Below, in pieces: positions 1-12,144 of a stretch of 64,000 bases of DNA. Source of the DNA: Microdochium bolleyi (Eukaryota > Ascomycota > Sordariomycetes > Xylariales > Microdochiaceae); assembly GCA_001566295.1 (NCBI GenBank), contig KQ964249.1:496001-560000 (forward strand), given 5' to 3'. Each line of letters begins with the position of its first letter. The first letter of the stretch is position 1. The notes under the pieces are model-generated. The model was not told where the DNA came from and did not search any database. It was given only the letters and a program-made list of their open reading frames with translations. The translations under genes were made by a program, and so were the position numbers.

Positions 1-2123
1 AGAGCTCCACCAGCAAGAGCACAAGCCTGCTCTGAGAGCCTTTGCCCGCCCAGGTGCCGGCGATCGCTGTCACGCGGCTTGGCCGATACTACTTTCGAGC
101 TCGAAGAAAGCAATTGCAGCAGCAACGGATTAACATCCTCGATGATCACCATCTCCGGTAGATGCAGGCTCGCATTGATTGTGAGGCGGAGCGGGCTGTG
201 GCTCCTGCGTCTTCACCTACGAGGGTACGCTCGCGCAGAAGAGCAATGTCTTCATGGTGTTCCTCAAGGCGGGAATCAAGGCCCTGGCAACCCTGGACTG
301 GACCTGGCCGGCAACTTGGCGTATTCATCAAGTTCCGGATGCTAAGAATGCCGACTTTTTGCGTATGATGAGACATGCGTGGAAGAGACAGGCTCACAGG
401 CCTATGCTCTGCGCGGATCAAGCTGCAACAACTTCACCTACGGTGTATGAAGAATATGCATCATGCCTCCCACAAAACGCGGAAGTTCTATATGGCTCTG
501 ATCACTGCAGCGCCGGGCGGTCGCGAGGGCTCGCAGGGACCAGAGGACGAGAATCTTCGAATTGAGACACAAGGGTCAAAGGCCGTGTGAGGTCGCGACG
601 CGGGGAATAGCCCGGAACTGAGGCCAATTATGGTCCAGCTGGCGATAATTTCCCCGGCCTAGATCCGTGGAGTCACTTTTGAAAGAGGAAGCCAGGAAAG
701 CTCTAGGATATCCAGCTCTCCCAGATGCTGCTGTCCGAACTTGACCCTCTCAGTCAATTGCGGTCAGCACAAAGCGCAACTAATCAAATCCAGCTACCTT
801 CAGACGCCTCAAAGCCATTGCTGACTGAATCTGGGCACTTGAACGACTCTCAAGCATTGGCGGGGCACGACGTGCTCTGGGCTCATCAGTAATGACGCAG
901 TGTATGTCGACGATGCCCGATTAGAGGGTGGCTGAGTTGTGCCGGACAGGTTCACATGAAGCCGGGAGCAGGCGGCTGATGTGCTTGCGTCGGCCGTGGG
1001 CAGAGAGGGATGTCAGCACTAGGATCAAGGGCCTGGAGCAAAGTGACTCACAGGTGCGACGCCCTGCAGGAATGCCAGGTTCGTTTGAGGCTCGGGGATG
1101 GCCTGGCTGCCCACTCACATCGGCCCCTGCCGAGATGCCCCACCTCGAACGTGGTATCTACCTCCCTGAGAAGACGCTTCGTAAGGAGTGCACTGGAGCG
1201 CGTGAGTCAGCGGCATGAGGAGGGCAGGCAGGCAGACGAATAATCGCACCTTAGGCATGCATTTGAACGCGTGTTGTGCGGTGATGGAGGTTGCGGCAGG
1301 TGCATGGCACGGTAGCCACTCAGCGTCGTGCCTGCCCTGCGATGCGAAGCGCTCGGTCCTTGAAGCTGCCCTAGGGCGATCATCCAGATGCCAGATAAGA
1401 GACAGGACAGAGCCATCCATCATCCTTCCGACATGGCTCCAAGTTTCAATTAGCCGCCAGGCTGTCCTCAAACTATCCCCCACTGCAGTCGAGCAGATGC
1501 CCCTCGGCTTCACCGAGCGTACCGTATGTAACCTTTAATTACTGCTGCTGGTCACAGGCCACACCAACCTTTACACTTTGCGCCATCACCGAACCCGCCC
1601 AGCGGAAGCAGCCTCCAAGCTTGAATCATTTTTCTGGGTCTTGTTCCCCGCTGGCGCCTGCTCTGCGAGCTTCTTAAAGCCGTGCTTAACCCCGTGCTTG
1701 GCTCTGCAGATCCCCAGGTAGAGAGGCGCAAGTCAGGGACCGTCTTGACGTATCATCTTTTCGTCTCTGGAGCCTCTTTCAACATTCGCAACTTCTTTCC
1801 CTCATCGCGGAGACATCTCGCACGATATTTCGCACCTTTCGCCACGTCATCTAGCGCGTGGTGCCTCGGCGACTTTAACAATTCCCTCCGAAGGTACCGC
1901 CCTGCTTTTCGGCCGAACCGCCCGACCGCAAGCGGGGTTCGCAGAGCGTGGGACCCTCAAGTCCGATAACACCCTAGGGTAATCTTCTCGACCAGCTTCG
2001 CTCGTGCTTTCGAGGCGTCACATCACACTACGCAAGATCCAATTCGAAGTCTGTCCCCAAGGACAACCGGACGGAAACCAGGAAATCACAGGTCGTGCCC
2101 CCATCGTCCAGCAACAAGACAGC
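1..2123. other. intergenic, no gene called
   Basis: No reading frame here looks convincingly coding. One stretch on the + strand (185-565) stays open and includes a short run that reads like protein, but it has no recognisable motif and its second half is compositionally random, so it is not called. The last 500 bases are rich in C/T and lead directly into the transcription factor gene, so they probably hold its promoter and 5' leader. An in-frame ATG at 2004 lies upstream of the chosen start. Confidence 0.5.
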
Positions 2124-4844
2124 ATGACGCCAACACCGCCATCAACATCCACATCCGCCTCTGGGCACTCGCCCGAGGAGCAGTACAGAGTCGTGCGAAG
2201 GAGGAACCGCGTTCCCCTCAGCTGCCACCCGTGCCGGACACGGAAACTCAAGTGCAACAGGGGACACCCCTTCTGCGACAACTGCGTCAAGCGCGGCGAC
2301 ACCCCGTCATGTGTCTACGCCGCCCCGACAGGTCGCAAGAAGACGCAGGACAGCAATGGCGCCGCCACGACCCCAGACGACATGCAGAACCGTATAGACA
2401 GGCTTGAGGGTCTCGTCCTGAGTCTGATGCACGGTGGCGCAAATATTGACCCAGCCGCCATCACCGCGGTGGCATCCGGAAAGGGGCCAGCACCTCACTC
2501 TGCCTCAATATCGGCACCGTCAACAGCAGACAGCTCTTCATTTGTCCGTGTAGGAAGAGATGGAGACGGCATTATGAGAGACGACGACCAAGACGGCGAC
2601 TCCGAAGAAGACGAAGCCGACAGCCTGGCCACCACTGTGGGCTTCCTCAAGCTCGACGCCGACAAAGGCAAATCTATGTACATTGGCCATGAGCATTGGC
2701 ACTCGCTTTTGGCCGACATTGCAGAAGTCAAGACATTCTTCAACTCCCACAAGAAGGACCTTGAGAGCAACTACGAGAGAGTCTTGCAATCGAAGCCACT
2801 AACCGCCCGAGACTCGCCAATCTTCTTGCTCTCTGCTGCGCCAGCATCTGAGGTCGAGCTCAGATCCGAGCTGCCGTCAAGGTCGGCGGTCATGACTCTT
2901 GTCTCGCGCTATTTCAACTCACATGACGGCTCCAGCAACATCATTCACGGGCCAACATTTCAGGAGCAGCTCCGAAGGCATTGGCAGGACCCATCAAGCT
3001 CGACAGTTGTGTGGATCGGTTTATTGTACTCGATGCTCTGCTTAGCAATGCTTAGCTACAATCGAGTGGGTGACGAGCCGCCAGAGTGGAAAGGCCGAGG
3101 GCTGGAGCTAGCTGCAGAGTATCGCTTGCGGACTGTCCAATGCCTCAACTTAGCAGACTATACCAAGCCCAGGGAGTACACCGTGGAGACGATGATCTTG
3201 TATCTCTTTGGCGAGGTTTCCTCTCGTTACGACGCCGATCTGGGTTTCTGGATCATCAGCTCAACTATTGCGCGGACAGCGATGCGACAGGGCTACCACA
3301 GGGACGGAAAACTGTTTCCAACCATGAGTCCTTTCCAGGCGGTATGTTTCTCGTCGTGGCATACCACTGTAGACTGAATTGTAAGCTGACCATTACCTAG
3401 GAGATGAGAAGGCGTGTATGGACTTTAATCCGGATGGCCGACATCATGTTCTCTCACCTGGTATGTGTCTCGTCCTCGCGCAAATTATGGTGGTTTTCCT
3501 CTTACTCACAACTCATAGGTCTCTCTCCCCACTATGTTGTATGCTCACGACACAGACACGGAACTACCCAGGCTTATTTTTGATGAGGAGTTTGGGCCCG
3601 AGACAAAAGTTCTCCCGCCTTCGAGGCCCATCACGGAACCGACACCGATTGCATATCAGGTCGGCAAAGCCAAGATTTGCTTCGAGTTCGGCAATATCCT
3701 TCAGACTATTGCCAGGCTCTCGCCTCCAATATCCTACGATGAGATCCTGCTACGTGATGCGAAGCTCCGAGAGGCGCAGTCAGAACTTCCACCGCACTTG
3801 AAGATGCAGCCTTTGGAAAACTCCCAGGATCCAGTGACGCTCTTGCTTGCACGGCTGAACCTCAGCTTCCTTTACTACAAGATCATGTGTATCTTGCACC
3901 GCAAACACATGATTCTTGCGAGAAACAATCCGCGGTACGCACATTCCAGGCGAAGTGCCATCGAGGCATCGCTGGACACGCTCGAGCTCTTCAGATCAGT
4001 CTGCCGTGAGTGCGAGCCGGATGGTCGTCTCAGGACGCACAAGTGGTTTGTCGGCTCAGTGTCTCGAGACACTCTGCTGGCTACCATGTTGATTCTCATG
4101 GAAGTATACGAGAACGAAAGCAACACGGCTTCTGGCAAGAGGCAGGACTCGCAGACCATGTATTTCTGGACCCCAGCACAACGACAAGAGATGATCGACT
4201 CCGTGACGGGCATTCGGGAGATCTGGAAGAAGCTCGCATCGGAAACAGTCGAGGCGTACAAGGCGCTCAACATTATTGACATCGTGTTGGCCAAGGTCGA
4301 GAAGAAGGACTTCAAGGGTGAGCCTCCCGAGGTGGCCATGTCGGAGAACCTGTTCTCCGGGTTCACTGGCGACAGTCTGAAGCCCGAGCAATCGGCCGCC
4401 ATGACGCTGGGCATGATGTCCAGCGGCCTGACGCCAAACACCAACTTCCAGTCCCCGGGCCCTGGTGGCATTGCATACGCGCCAATGGAGCTTGGCCAGC
4501 CGTCCGGAATGGTCCCCGACTTCATGGCGGAGTTTCCGCAGCCTGGGGGTGGGCCTTTCTCTCCCTTCTCAATGTTCACAAACATGCCAGCGGCTAATGG
4601 GAGTACGGAACTTGATCCGAACATTGATTGGGTAAGTGGTGCTGTTGGCTTTCCTGCAGGGTGTGCGCCGCCCATGGTCTTGTTGATCTTGACTGACATT
4701 TCCGTTCAGAGCGCATTCGACAGTATGGCTCAGACTTCAGAGTGGCCTTCCGATATGTCCGCTTGGAACTTCTTCTCTGGCGGCAGTGGCGAGCAACATC
4801 AGCAGCAACAGCAGCAGCAACAACAGCAGTCACACCAGTTTTGA
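2124..4844 (+). CDS. Zn2Cys6 fungal transcription factor
   Basis: A nuclear DNA-binding regulator of the fungal Gal4-like class. Exons are 2124-3341, 3401-3460, 3519-4631 and 4710-4844, which join in phase to 841 residues. A six-cysteine zinc cluster sits at about residues 33-60 (C-x2-C-x6-C spacing, followed by a proline-containing loop). It is followed by an acidic Asp/Glu-rich linker and a long middle homology region typical of the fungal_trans family, including the 'SLPTML' type helix just after intron 2. The C terminus is glutamine-rich. The ATG at 2124 was chosen because it starts the Ser/Thr/Pro-rich leader seen in such factors; an in-frame ATG at 2004 would add 40 residues. Target genes cannot be inferred. 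The alpha-amylase lies 2.6 kb downstream on the same strand, but the sequence gives no proof that this factor controls it. Confidence 0.9.
4793..4830 (+). repeat. CAG/CAA tract encoding polyglutamine
   Basis: Nearly pure CAG/CAA codons give a run of ten glutamines, plus flanking Gln and His, just before the stop of the Zn2Cys6 factor. Such tracts vary in length and often occur in activation domains. Confidence 0.85.
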
Positions 4845-6230
4845 GGATCTGCAAGCAGCCGTCAAAACATCATCCTTGACCCCAAGTCGGCATGTACACT
4901 CCTCGGAGAGTTCCAAAAATGATGATCTAGTACGATTCGAAGGCAATTATGAGCAATCGGACGCATGGGCTACCATGTCCAGCGTCCTGGCCGTGGACAG
5001 GCGTTGCCGAGAAACTTGCGATGGTGCCCGGGTCTGGCGCTGTCGCAACATTACTGATGACGAGAAGGGCCGAACTCCGACAGCTTCGTGCCTAGCGGAA
5101 ATGTATAAACAAGCCATGTACGTTAATGAAGCGTTGATGATTGGGTAAGCAATATAGATGAAATAGGCGTTTGGGATCAGGAGGGTTGGAGAAAGATTCG
5201 GACCGACGGGCCAGGGGCGTCACGGTCCCGTGGGAGCTTTTCATGAGACTAGGTAGTAGAGACTCTGGAATCACGAGTCAGGGAGGAAACCAGGAATGAC
5301 ACGCGCCTCTCCACCAGAATATCAACCAGATCTACACACACGCACACATGAGAAAGCCCCCGCATGTGTGTGGTGATTTATGCCACCTTCGGGCCTAATG
5401 GTGTCTCCATGCACCCCAGCTCCCCAGTTTCTGGCATGTTTGCGGGGAATGCGCGGAGAAGAAGACAAATGGAGGGAAGGGCTGGTGATGACGACGGTGC
5501 GGCGAGACCTGCTGATCCGATACTACTCTGCCCACAGGCCGGCACATGGGCTGCCGTTCCTGCGAGGGCGGAGTTTGTTTTTCTTTTTTTCCTTCTGGAT
5601 GAACGAACTCCGCCTCACGTATGTCTGCTTTCTCTGAATGCAACCTGGTGTCTCGCAGATGAGGCACGAGACTTTTGCAGATCCCACTGGGCACCGGCCC
5701 TGTTGCGGTTTGCCATCGGCCAGGCCTGGGAGAATGCGCAGGAAGCCTGTGAACACCACAGCCGTCTTATCCACGGATAATGCATGATCGCGAACACGGG
5801 CCCCGCATGTGCTCGTTGTTATGCAAACTCCTTCTCTTCTTGGGTACATGGGATCTTGGGTAGTCTCTAGCTTAGCTTGATCATGTGTGTTAGTGACTTT
5901 CATGACCACCACCGGCAGCAGTGGCAGGATGCGGAAGATGCGAGCCGAAGCTGCTGCTGCTACGGCCATTCCGACAACCCTCGCGGGCATGGTCCGAGTC
6001 GAGCACGATCGGTTTCCTTCTTGCTGCGTTGTACTACGGTAGAGTAGTGGAGTATTTGTCTCTCGGCCTTATACTCGGCCACAGTGTCACTGCGGAACCC
6101 TGCCTGGTCGCCCGGTCCTGTCTATTCCGGGGACCTCGATCTCATTGTGCTTTTTGGCACAAGGCATCGGCCTTGGCGGGCTGCCCAGGCAGGGGTCAAA
6201 TATATTGCCCGGATTCTGAAGGCATCGACA

Positions 6231-6256
6231 GGGGTGGGGGGGGCGGGTTTGAGGGG
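6231..6256 (+). repeat. G-run block, possible G-quadruplex
   Basis: Four guanine runs of three or more (4, 8, 3 and 4 G) are separated by loops of 1, 1 and 5 bases. This fits the usual quadruplex pattern. It lies about 1.2 kb upstream of the amylase start. A structural role is inference only. Confidence 0.4.
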
Positions 6257-7333
6257 TTCGTTCCTGGTTGTCATCGGTGCTTGGCAGCCTCGGAATGCCG
6301 TGCAGCCTGGCCACATGCTTGGGGGACCGCTGCGCAGTATTTCGTTTCAACGGGACCGAAAACGGGACGGCTTGGACAAAGTGATCCTTCGGCCAGGGTA
6401 TACCAGAGCTAGACACGCCCGCTTTGACAATCAGGATCGTTTGTCTGTGGGCCAGTCAGAACACGGGCCTTTCTGCTCGGTCTGTTCCCACGAAAAAATT
6501 AAGGGTTATCTGGAGGATTTGATCTGAGACTTCAGCCAAGATGGGAGGGCACGATGGGCTCAAGAGTCGGCTCTGGTCGCTTCGGGACAGGCATGACGTG
6601 CTCAGGCCGCGGCACTTTGGGGGTTGGAAAAGTTTGACATGGCACGTGGCGTGTCGCTTGCTTTGGCGAGGATACAGAGTCGCATTGAATGCGTAGAGGG
6701 CGGGCGGGTTGTGGTTTAGGCTCGTGGGAAAGGGCCGATATGCATTGCGGACAAGCCCAGCTTGGGAAGCTGCACTTGGGAAGGTTGTGGGGAGCATGAG
6801 ATCGGCTGTGGGGTCGCCTGTGCGTGGCAGGCGCACCGCAACGTCGCAACTGCCCGTTCCCAGCAAGCCTGGTCTCGACAGATTCAACGCACAAAAGACC
6901 GCCAATACCATAGCCTGGGCTCAACATGCACACTGGCGGCAGCATATCTCACGATGTAGCTGTCAGAACTCTGGTGGCGTCTTGATCCGGCGACGGCGGG
7001 TCTCGGGATACAACATAACCACCACATGCAGCCGGGCGGGCTGAAGGAGCCGAGTCGTCCACGGGCAGGTTGCGTCTCTCGCGACTCCACCGCCGACACG
7101 ATCCACGCTGGGATATCACAACTGCTTGGCTACGGCCTATGCTTGTCCATGTGCCACCCCCTGGCTGTCCGACACTCCGCACCTTTCCACACATGACGCG
7201 CCCTATCACACGCATCGGCCATCTATCTCCATTCTCTCGGCACGTTCCGCCGGAGCATCGACCCGTGTCCACATGGCTGCGGCTGCAACTCGACGGCGTC
7301 GACTAGCTGGGCGCTTCTGGTAGGTCGATATAC

Positions 7334-7340
7334 CTATAAA
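7334..7340 (+). promoter_or_regulatory. TATA box of the alpha-amylase gene
   Basis: CTATAAA lies 133 bases before the amylase ATG, and the leader between them is C/A-rich. Strong TATA boxes at this distance are common in highly expressed secreted-enzyme genes of fungi. No clear AmyR (CGG-N8-CGG) pair was identified by eye. Confidence 0.7.
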
Positions 7341-7472
7341 GCCCCAGAGGGACGCCGTCTCTCTAGGACATCACGGCTCAACAACACCACAGTAGTCCGA
7401 AGACTGGGTGCTGCATCATTCTCATCTCTCTCATCTCCCTGCCAAACAGAATACCACCTCCCAGACCACATC

Positions 7473-9097
7473 ATGAAGTTCTCCTTGGGCCAGGCACTCC
7501 TGGCTGTCGTCCTGGCGGCCAGTGGAGCGAGCGGTCTCAACGCCGACGGCTGGCGTAGCCAGTCCATCTACCAGGTCCTCACGGACAGATTCGCCCGCAC
7601 CGACGGTAGCACCTCGGCCGGCTGCGACCTCGGCAGGTACTGCGGCGGTACCTACCAGGGCATCATCAAGAAGCTCGACTACATCCAGGGCATGGGCTTC
7701 ACGGCCATCTGGGTCTCTCCCATCGTCAAGAATATCGCTGGCAACACCGTATATGGGTAGGTCCTGCCACTACCCACACCCTCTCCCTGTACCAATATCT
7801 GACTTTCCACACCAGTGACCCCTACCATGGCTACTGGGCCCAGGACATCTGGTCCCTCAACAGCAATTACGGCAGCGAGGATGACCTCAAGGCTCTCTCC
7901 AAAGCGCTGCATGACCGCGGCATGTACCTCATGGTCGATGTTGTCACCAACCACATGGGCTACAAGGGCTGCCGGAACTGCGTCGACTACAACATCTACA
8001 ACAGCGAGTTCCGCAACAAGGATCTATTCCACACGCCGCCCTGCGCCGTCAACGGCAACGACCCCAGTACCTTTGTCACCTGCTGGGTTGGCGACGACCA
8101 GGTCTCCCTGCCTGATCTCAAGACCGAGGACTCGCGCGTCCGCACCGTGTTCAATACATGGATCAAGCAGATAGTAGCCAAGTACAGCATCGACGGCCTG
8201 CGGATCGACAGCGCCAAGCATGTCGAGAAGAGCTTCTTCCCGGACTTCGGCAACGCCGCGGGAGTCTACATGATCGGCGAGGTGTTCGATGGCAACCCCA
8301 CCAACCTTGCGAGCTGGACTGGGTCCATCGACGGTGTTATGAACTTTGCAGCGTAAGTCGACCTCCTTGGTCCCCTGTCCAGTGTGCAGCGGGAGGGCTG
8401 AGTGACTAACTCTTGAGACAGGTTCTACTGGATCCGCCGTGCTTTCGAGTCGTACTCAGCCACGGTCAATGAGCTCGTCACCCAGACCAACTCATTCCGG
8501 AACCAGATCGACACCACCCGCCTAGGTACCTTCATCGAGAATCACGATGTCCCGCGGTTCCCTAATGTGACCTCGGACTCTGGCCGCATCAAGACAGCAA
8601 TCGCGTACAGCATGCTCAGCGACGGCATCCCTATCATCTACCAGGGCCAGGAGCAGGCGCTCAACGGCAAGGATGACCCGTACAACCGCGAGGCCATCTG
8701 GCCCACGCAGTACAAGACCGACCACGAGAACTACCAGTTGATCAGCAAGATCAACCAGATCCGCAACCAGGCCGCCTTTGTGGACCGCACGGGCTACCTC
8801 AACTACCGCGCGATGGCCATCAAGATCAACGACTACGCGCTCGCGCTGCGCAAAGGCCAGCCCGGGTCCCAGATCGTCGGCGTCTTCAGCAACATGGGTA
8901 ACACTGGCACTGCGTACACAGTCACGCTCAAGGGCGCCGACACGGGCTTCCGCAGCAACGAGAAGGTCGTCGAGGTCATTGGCTGCTCGACCCTGACTGC
9001 TGACAGCTCGGGCGGCCTGGCCGTGCAGATTACTGCTGGACCGAGGGTCTTCTTCCCGCAGGCCAAGCTCGTTGGCAGCGGTATCTGCAAATTGTGA
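7473..9097 (+). CDS. secreted alpha-amylase, GH13
   Basis: Endo-hydrolyses alpha-1,4-glucan bonds in starch outside the cell. Exons 7473-7756, 7816-8352 and 8422-9097 join in phase to 498 residues. Residues 1 to about 21 form a signal peptide, and the mature part starts near Leu-Asn-Ala-Asp-Gly-Trp. The GH13 conserved blocks are present: the DVVTNH-type block, GLRIDSAKH with the nucleophile Asp (about residue 226), GEVFDG with the acid/base Glu (about 249), and FIENHD with the third Asp (about 317). Length and layout match TAKA-amylase-type fungal enzymes without a C-terminal starch-binding domain, since the protein stops right after the beta-sandwich domain C. A TATA box lies 133 bases upstream. 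Confidence 0.96.
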
Positions 9098-10618
9098 GGA
9101 AGAGCCGAGCAACTGCAGCAAAGGCGGTCAGAAGCTTGACCATCGGAACTTTCCCAATCGGGCTTCCGAGACTCCAACTTTGAACAGCCGAGTATGAGAC
9201 AGCAAAAACAAAAGATGGAGGCGCGGATTGTACATAGAAGGAAAGCCATGACGCATGTGACCCGGGACAGGATGCAGTAGTTCTTGTATATACATTATTT
9301 GGCAAATCACGAATCGAAGTTTTGTTGTGTAGCACAGTGACTCCAGGCAATCATACGCTTATGCAGGGGCAGCAGACAAGTGCGACATGCATGCCAGCTG
9401 AGGTCGTGGCCAGGTCCCCGCGGCTGGCTGTTGGTAGCTGCCACGTGAGCTGCTGGTGGCGTCGGATTCCTCCGTGCTAAGGATCTGGCTTGTTGTTTCA
9501 TGTTTCAAGGCGAACCCCGACGTGGGATCCCGAAGGAGTCGACCACGGAAGCACTTTTATTCTGGAGGAAAGTGGCTGCTTGGAACGCCTTCTGTAGTTG
9601 GTTGCTAACGACAGCTGTGGACTCACTTGCCATGACTACGCGTACCTCAAGGCCTTAAGGCACGCTTGGCCGTCCCGTGTAGAGTATCCCCTGCGTATCG
9701 TCGCAACTCGCAGGATGCTGCACACCTATCGGGCAGTGGCCGACCCCACCACCCTGCCCGGGCTGGCGGAGCCGCCCAGCGTTGGGCATGCGCCACTGGA
9801 AAGCTTGTCCCTGCAAGGGGGCTCCAGGGCTAGGCACTAAGGAAGCAGGGCGCAGGCTCACGGCAGCCAATCAAGAGCCTCACGTCAGCTCCCGCTGCTG
9901 CTGCGGCCTGTCATGCCGGCGGGACGCTGCCAGCGACACGAAGCGACCACCACCAATCGGGCCCCGTTTCAGGGGCGCAGAGGGAGCCTGCAGGGGGACT
10001 GAAGGGATGGTCCGTTGTCCCCGGAGGATAGGGTACGTAGGGGACAACTGCCCAGGTGCCCTTCTATTCCGGGCCACCACGACAAATCAGGGCGCTCATG
10101 CGGATGAAGGCGCATACTATCTATTCGGATGCGTTTGAGGAGATGTACACAAGAGACGAAAAAGGTCGCCTGGGCTGTTTGTTCGTGCTTGACACTGCGT
10201 GCCTGGCCCCTTTGCTGCAAGCCTGCCCGGTTCTTTGTTCCTTCCCCGTCTGCTCTGACTCCCTCCACTGTTTCCCACAAACTCCTCGGTCTTTGACGGA
10301 CGGACATCCCGGGGCTTTGACCTTCCTGTCTGACACAAAACATCCACTCTCTCCTGTTCTCTCGCCAGTTGCAAGGTCAGGGGCTCCTCCCGCTTATATC
10401 GGCACTGCCCACCGCCTCCGCTTACCCTTCTGACACCTCTGACGCCTCTTTCGACAACCTCATCCCTTCTCGCATCCAGCCCCTTCGACACCGTCTGATA
10501 AGAACCAACACTGTTGCCCACTCTTTGACTTGCCCGGCACGCTTCAACCTCGCATTCTACCCAACAACCTCGACACACCGGCTCTACAACGACACTCTCA
10601 GACATACACCAAGTCATC
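9098..10618. other. intergenic 1.5 kb
   Basis: Amylase 3' end and the leader of the next secreted-protein gene. The final 250 bases are C/T/A-rich with little G, as in many strongly expressed fungal 5' UTRs. No gene is supported; the open frames on the minus strand here (up to 232 codons) run opposite the downstream coding region and lack motifs. Confidence 0.5.
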
Positions 10619-11290
10619 ATGAAGACCTCCACCGCTGTCATCACCGCCGCCACCCTTCTGGCCGGCACCACCACCGCGGCCTCCTTCGAGCGCCGTGCTA
10701 CCGGCGGGGCCCCTCTTGTCGCCTCCGACATCATCGCCACCATCGCCCCAAAGTCGACCTCGTGCGCTGACACCAAGGAGTGCCGCACCAACGTCCAGGT
10801 CGGCGAGGCCTTCATCCAGGCCTTCCTCGCCTACGAGATCTACCAGCCTGCCGCCATGGCCTCCATCCTCGCCCTCGTCGCCCTCGAGTCTGGCGAGTTC
10901 AAGTACAAGCGGAACCTCCAGCACGCCAACCCAGCCGACGACCAGAAGATTCACTGGGGCCAGGGCACCTCCAACATGCAGCTCGCCACCTTCAACCTCG
11001 AGTTCGCGAGGTCGTTTCCCGAGCTTGCCTCCCAGGTCGGCACTCCTGGAGACACCATGGAGGCCAAAAACAAGATCCTCGACCTCGTCGTCGACGACAA
11101 GTACAACTTCAAGTCCGGCCCCTGGTTCTACGCCACGCAGGCCGACTGCGCGCCAGCCCGCGAGGCCTTCAAGGGCACCGACGCCGATGCCGGCTACCAG
11201 GCTCACATGAAGTGCGTGGGCGTCGACGCCTCAAACGCGGAGCGCATGCAGTACTGGACACTCGCCAAGAAAGCCTTCAACCTGGCCTGA
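10619..11290 (+). CDS. secreted protein, lysozyme-like fold suspected
   Basis: Intronless, 223 residues. A clear signal peptide covers about residues 1-20. An Arg-Arg pair at about 25-26 looks like a Kex2 processing site, which suggests a short propeptide. The mature part has four cysteines (two likely disulfides). The order of short motifs resembles lysozyme or lytic-transglycosylase folds: a helix with Ala-Leu-Glu-Ser-Gly-Glu-Phe, whose Glu could be the general acid, then Gly-Gln-Gly-Thr-Ser-Asn-Met-Gln, then a late Trp-Phe-Tyr block. The fold is inferred from this motif order and not from a confirmed family match. Strong C-ending codon use suggests high expression. Possible roles are cell-wall remodelling or attack on other microbes. 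It could also be a non-enzymatic secreted protein. Confidence 0.85.
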   Translation: MKTSTAVITAATLLAGTTTAASFERRATGGAPLVASDIIATIAPKSTSCADTKECRTNVQVGEAFIQAFLAYEIYQPAAMASILALVALESGEFKYKRNLQHANPADDQKIHWGQGTSNMQLATFNLEFARSFPELASQVGTPGDTMEAKNKILDLVVDDKYNFKSGPWFYATQADCAPAREAFKGTDADAGYQAHMKCVGVDASNAERMQYWTLAKKAFNLA

Positions 11291-12144
11291 TTCGACACGG
11301 GAAGGCACTTGTGGATCTTACTGCTACTTGTCCTCCAACGACTGGATTATCGGGAGGCAAAAGCAACATTCTACGGATAGCAAACTAGTCACAAAACATG
11401 CATCCCGTCGGGCCAGGCACAGACCATGTATATATTATCCTGGTCTAACTTTCGTACATATCATCCTCGTTGCTACCGCCATCTCATGTTTCCCCGCAAG
11501 AGACAGAGAAAGGAGCTGCAAGTAAAACATCTGGATTCCTCTCGGTTTAGCATAGAGTATTTTTCTCCCACAGCAGCATCATATGCAGGGCATTGCAATG
11601 AACGGCGTTGTTGGCTTCTTCTACTACAAGCTGTATGTATTTCTGATTTGTGTTTGGGCCTTTTTGTCGCAGTAAACATGTGGAAAATACCATCCTGAAC
11701 ACCATGCTCGTGCCGCATGATCCCGGAAAGGCCTGGACGTGGAATCGTACAATGCTCCCGACGACGAGAAGGATGAATGGGATTAAAGTTGTCACTTACA
11801 CGGGAGGAGCCACCCCAGAAGTGAGCCCCACCAGGTTGCTCACTCTGAGGTTTACAGCGCCCTGGATCCCCGACCTCTTATCGGCGCGATAACAGCGGGC
11901 ATTGGAGCTTGATGCTTTACTCCACCAGCCAAGCTCCCGTTGTGCCCTTGATCTGGTATTCACGACGACAACGCCGCGCCTCACAATCGACGTCCCAGCT
12001 TGCAGCAGCCCACCCAACAGACTTCCAGAGACGTGATTGACGAGCTGCTCAGTACCCCCGCCGCCGTCCCGCCCGGCCCAGCAGAGCGACCCAGCACGAA
12101 CCATCCCACGACTTGCCACGATCTGGTTCGCGTGGCTGCCCATC
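11291..12144. other. intergenic
   Basis: 3' end of the secreted-protein gene followed by the promoter and leader of LSM8. The region 11410-11720 is AT-richer with no coding signal. Nothing else recognised. Confidence 0.5.

Larger units (their letters stand above)
4845..7472. other. intergenic 2.6 kb between regulator and amylase
   Basis: Contains the 3' end of the transcription factor gene and a long upstream region for the alpha-amylase. No supported gene. Visible features are a CA-rich patch near 5335, a pyrimidine tract near 5573-5600, a G-rich block at 6231-6256 and a TATA box at 7334. Short open frames on both strands lack codon bias and motifs. Confidence 0.5.

Noticed and set aside
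3875..4699. 274-codon frame antisense to the Zn2Cys6 gene
   Set aside because: Shadow of the real coding strand, whose exons close in phase and encode a known family.
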